Positions 40,953 to 43,105 of a stretch of 43,105 nucleotides of DNA are shown here, in pieces. The notes below the pieces were generated by a model. It was not told the origin of the DNA. It did not search any database and worked only from the letters and a program-made list of their open reading frames with translations. The position numbers were made by a program, and so were the translations under genes. The stretch is from Spirochaetota bacterium. GTDB lineage: Bacteria; Spirochaetota; Brachyspiria; Brachyspirales; JACRPF01. The DNA is taken from positions 1-43,105 of the forward strand of contig JBBTBY010000065.1 in NCBI GenBank assembly GCA_038043445.1. The letters are read 5' to 3'. The first letter of the stretch is position 1, and every line of letters starts with the position of its first letter.

Positions 40953-42269
40953 ATGGATATCGCTGTCATCGGTACCGGTTATGTCGGCCTCGTGACCGGT
41001 GCATGTTTTGCTGATACGGGGAATAATGTATTTTGCGTCGACATCGATAAAAAAAAGATAGATATACTCAACAGCGGCGGAGTGCCGATCTATGAGCCGG
41101 GACTTGAAGACCTTATGAAGCGGAGCATAGAGGAAAAGCGGCTGTCCTTCACCACCGACCTCGCGGACGCGGTGCGGCGCTCATCGATAATCTTTCTCGC
41201 CGTAGGCACGCCTATGAAGGATAATGGCGAGGCGAACCTTTCGTTCGTGCATACGGCGGCACGGGATATCGGACGAGCCATTGACGGTTATAAGGTCATC
41301 GTCGATAAGTCCACAGTGCCCGTCGGTACTGCGGATGATGTCCGGGGCATCATCGCGAAGGAGACAAAGCATCCGTTCGATGTGGTCTCAAACCCTGAAT
41401 TCCTCAAGGAAGGGAGCGCGATAAACGATTTCATGTTCCCCGATCGCGTCGTTATCGGGAGCAGTTCCGCAAAGGCCACTGAGCTCATGAAAGAGCTTTA
41501 TGAACCGTTCGTCCGCACGTTCCACCCCATCATTGTCATGGATATAAAAAGCGCGGAAATGACCAAGTATGCCGCGAATTGCTTCCTCGCGGCGAAGATA
41601 TCGTTCGTCAATGAGATATCGAATCTCTGTGAGCGAACCGGCGCGGATATCGCCGCAGTGCGGGAAGGGATAGGTGCCGACCGGCGCATCGGCTATGAAT
41701 TCCTTTTTCCCGGTGTCGGTTACGGGGGTTCCTGTTTCCCGAAGGATGTCCTCGCTCTTATCCATACAGGAACAAAATACGGCATCGATATGCATCTCAT
41801 GAAAGCCGTCGATGAGGTCAATGATCACCAAAAGGGCATTCTCATAGGAACGATACTTGACCATTTTAAAGCGGCGGACAAGCCGGGTGCGCTTTCCGGG
41901 AGAACATTCGCCCTGCTGGGACTGAGCTTCAAGCCGAAGACCGATGATATGCGTGAGGCCCCATCCGTTGTCATTATCGAACGGCTCATCTCGCTCGGCG
42001 CATCGGTGCGAGCCTATGACCCGGAAGCGATGGATGAAGCGCGCAAACAGCTCGGGGAGAGAATTTCCTACGCAAAGGACATGTATGATGCTGCGCACGG
42101 TACGGATGGTCTGATACTTGTCACGGAATGGAATGAATTCCGGCGGCCATCATGGCTGCGTCTCAGGAACGAGCTCAAGGGGCATGTCATATTCGATGGA
42201 CGCAATATCTACGACCCCAAACGGGTAAAACAGGAAGGATTTTCCTATTACGGCATGGGACGACGATAA
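40953..42269 (+). CDS. ugd: UDP-glucose 6-dehydrogenase
   Basis: Ugd oxidises UDP-glucose twice to UDP-glucuronate using two NAD. The 438-residue product begins MDIAVIGTGYVGLVTGACFA (NAD-binding) and has VGTPMKDNGEANLSFV, SNPEFLKEGSA, the NCFLAAKISFVNEI helix and the catalytic Cys in GVGYGGSCFPKDV. The C-terminal domain has LGLSFKPKTDDMREAPS. A CAGGAG ribosome site precedes the ATG at 40953. The stop overlaps the next start by one base (TAATG), coupling it to UDP-glucuronate decarboxylase. Confidence 0.95.
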   Translation: MDIAVIGTGYVGLVTGACFADTGNNVFCVDIDKKKIDILNSGGVPIYEPGLEDLMKRSIEEKRLSFTTDLADAVRRSSIIFLAVGTPMKDNGEANLSFVHTAARDIGRAIDGYKVIVDKSTVPVGTADDVRGIIAKETKHPFDVVSNPEFLKEGSAINDFMFPDRVVIGSSSAKATELMKELYEPFVRTFHPIIVMDIKSAEMTKYAANCFLAAKISFVNEISNLCERTGADIAAVREGIGADRRIGYEFLFPGVGYGGSCFPKDVLALIHTGTKYGIDMHLMKAVDEVNDHQKGILIGTILDHFKAADKPGALSGRTFALLGLSFKPKTDDMREAPSVVIIERLISLGASVRAYDPEAMDEARKQLGERISYAKDMYDAAHGTDGLILVTEWNEFRRPSWLRLRNELKGHVIFDGRNIYDPKRVKQEGFSYYGMGRR

Positions 42270-43105
42270 TGGGACGTGCACTGGTGACCGGCGCCGCCGG
42301 TTTTCTCGGATCGCATCTGTGCGATCGGCTGCTGAAGGATGGATGGGACGTTGTCGGCATCGATAATCTGTATACCGGGATGAGCCGGAATCTCGCGCAC
42401 CTTTCGAACGAAAAACGTTTCCGGTTCATCAGGCATGATGTCACAAAGCCGTTCAATCCGGGGTATATCGAACGCATTTACAATCTTGCATGTCCGGCAT
42501 CACCGCCGCATTATCAGAAAGATCCGCTCTTTACGCTCGATACGAATTATCTCGGCGTAAAGAACCTGCTTGAGCTCGCGGCAAAGCACGGGGCCCGCAT
42601 GCTGCAGGCTTCTACGAGCGAGGTCTATGGAGATCCTGCGGTGCACCCGCAGAAGGAAACGTACTGGGGCAATGTGAATTCCTTCGGTATACGCAGCTGC
42701 TATGATGAAGGCAAGCGCGTAGCCGAAACGCTCATGCTTGAGTACCATCGGAACCGCAACGTGAATATCCGCGTGATCCGTATCTTCAATACCTACGGAC
42801 CCCGCATGGACCCGAATGATGGGCGTGTCGTATCGAATTTCATCGTGCAGGCGCTCCGTAATGAGCCGCTTACCGTATATGGTTCCGGCAGGCAGACACG
42901 ATCCATTTGCTACGTCGATGACCTCATCGAAGGTATGGTGCGGATGATGGAGAACCCCGGATTCATCGGCCCGGTGAATCTCGGCAATCCGACCGAGATG
43001 ACCGTTCTCGATATAGCGAAGAAGATCAAACGCCTTCTGCGTTCTCATGCGCCCATCGAGTGCAAGCCGCTGCCGAAGGATGATCCGACCAAGCGCAAAC
43101 CGGAT
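42269..43105 (+). CDS. uxs: UDP-glucuronate decarboxylase (3' end cut off by window edge)
   Basis: The frame is open from the ATG at 42269 to the right edge (279 codons, no stop). The Rossmann motif ALVTGAAGFLGSHLCDRL is followed by a CPASPPHYQKDP segment, STSEVYGDP, the CYDEGKRVAE active site (YxxxK) and RIFNTYGPRMDPNDGRVVSN, all diagnostic of UXS decarboxylases. It converts UDP-glucuronate, made by the upstream gene, into UDP-xylose. About 30 residues are probably missing. The pair feeds xylose or glucuronate into a surface glycan. Confidence 0.93.
   Translation, partial: MGRALVTGAAGFLGSHLCDRLLKDGWDVVGIDNLYTGMSRNLAHLSNEKRFRFIRHDVTKPFNPGYIERIYNLACPASPPHYQKDPLFTLDTNYLGVKNLLELAAKHGARMLQASTSEVYGDPAVHPQKETYWGNVNSFGIRSCYDEGKRVAETLMLEYHRNRNVNIRVIRIFNTYGPRMDPNDGRVVSNFIVQALRNEPLTVYGSGRQTRSICYVDDLIEGMVRMMENPGFIGPVNLGNPTEMTVLDIAKKIKRLLRSHAPIECKPLPKDDPTKRKPD

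Overview
The window is about 43 kb of gene-dense bacterial DNA of moderately high GC. It most likely comes from an uncultured, free-living member of the Spirochaetota. The strongest sign is a compact FlaB-type flagellin at 37718-38590. A 509-residue protein of a kind I remember only from spirochaetes (12820-14349) and an HU protein with a lysine-rich leader (40449-40820) fit the same picture. No rRNA, tRNA, CRISPR array, transposase or phage gene was seen, and both window edges cut through genes.

Layout, left to right. 1-3063: a cut-off secreted protein, coaX, a 163-nt dispersed repeat (copy A) and a small secreted DUF6935-like protein. 3047-9632: a glycan locus, with an AraC regulator divergent from two tandem paralogous right-handed beta-helix enzymes that carry a GH110-like aspartate arrangement, then a lipoprotein with Asp-box (BNR) repeats. 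9720-12738: a 189-nt dispersed repeat in two copies flanking hisE-hisG, a DUF4870-like membrane protein and an M48 metalloprotease. 12820-14349: the spirochaete-type protein of unknown function.

14342-24243 (minus strand): a tightly packed set of six genes, in order of transcription an unusual GntR-plus-solute-binding-protein regulator, a 1022-residue secreted LamG/CBM9/TIM-barrel protein, a metallo-beta-lactamase-fold hydrolase, a PHP-domain hydrolase, a GH13 alpha-amylase-family enzyme and a three-GAF histidine kinase. This is the best candidate for an undescribed carbohydrate-sensing and carbohydrate-use system.

24524-29055: hisF, then an overlapping surface-polysaccharide group (GT2, epimerase, sugar-phosphate transferase, WbpM/CapD-like dehydratase). 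29066-33187 (minus): a histone-H1-like small protein behind a perfect consensus promoter, cheD, nuoF, nuoE, nuoD, and copy B of the 163-nt repeat. 33244-36197 (minus): zur-znuC-znuB-znuA, a self-contained zinc uptake operon. 36288-43105: a FecR-like/aspartoacylase-like fusion protein, flaB with a sigma-28-type promoter and a GGA-rich leader, a type I sulfatase, HU, and ugd-uxs, which make UDP-glucuronate and UDP-xylose.

Together the genes suggest a motile heterotroph that breaks down sulfated or galactose-containing polysaccharides, makes its own surface glycan and has complex I. Many genes have easily read sigma-70 promoters, most often with a 16-nt spacer, and these help to choose start codons. 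All family assignments are from reading the sequence and from memory; no database search was run.
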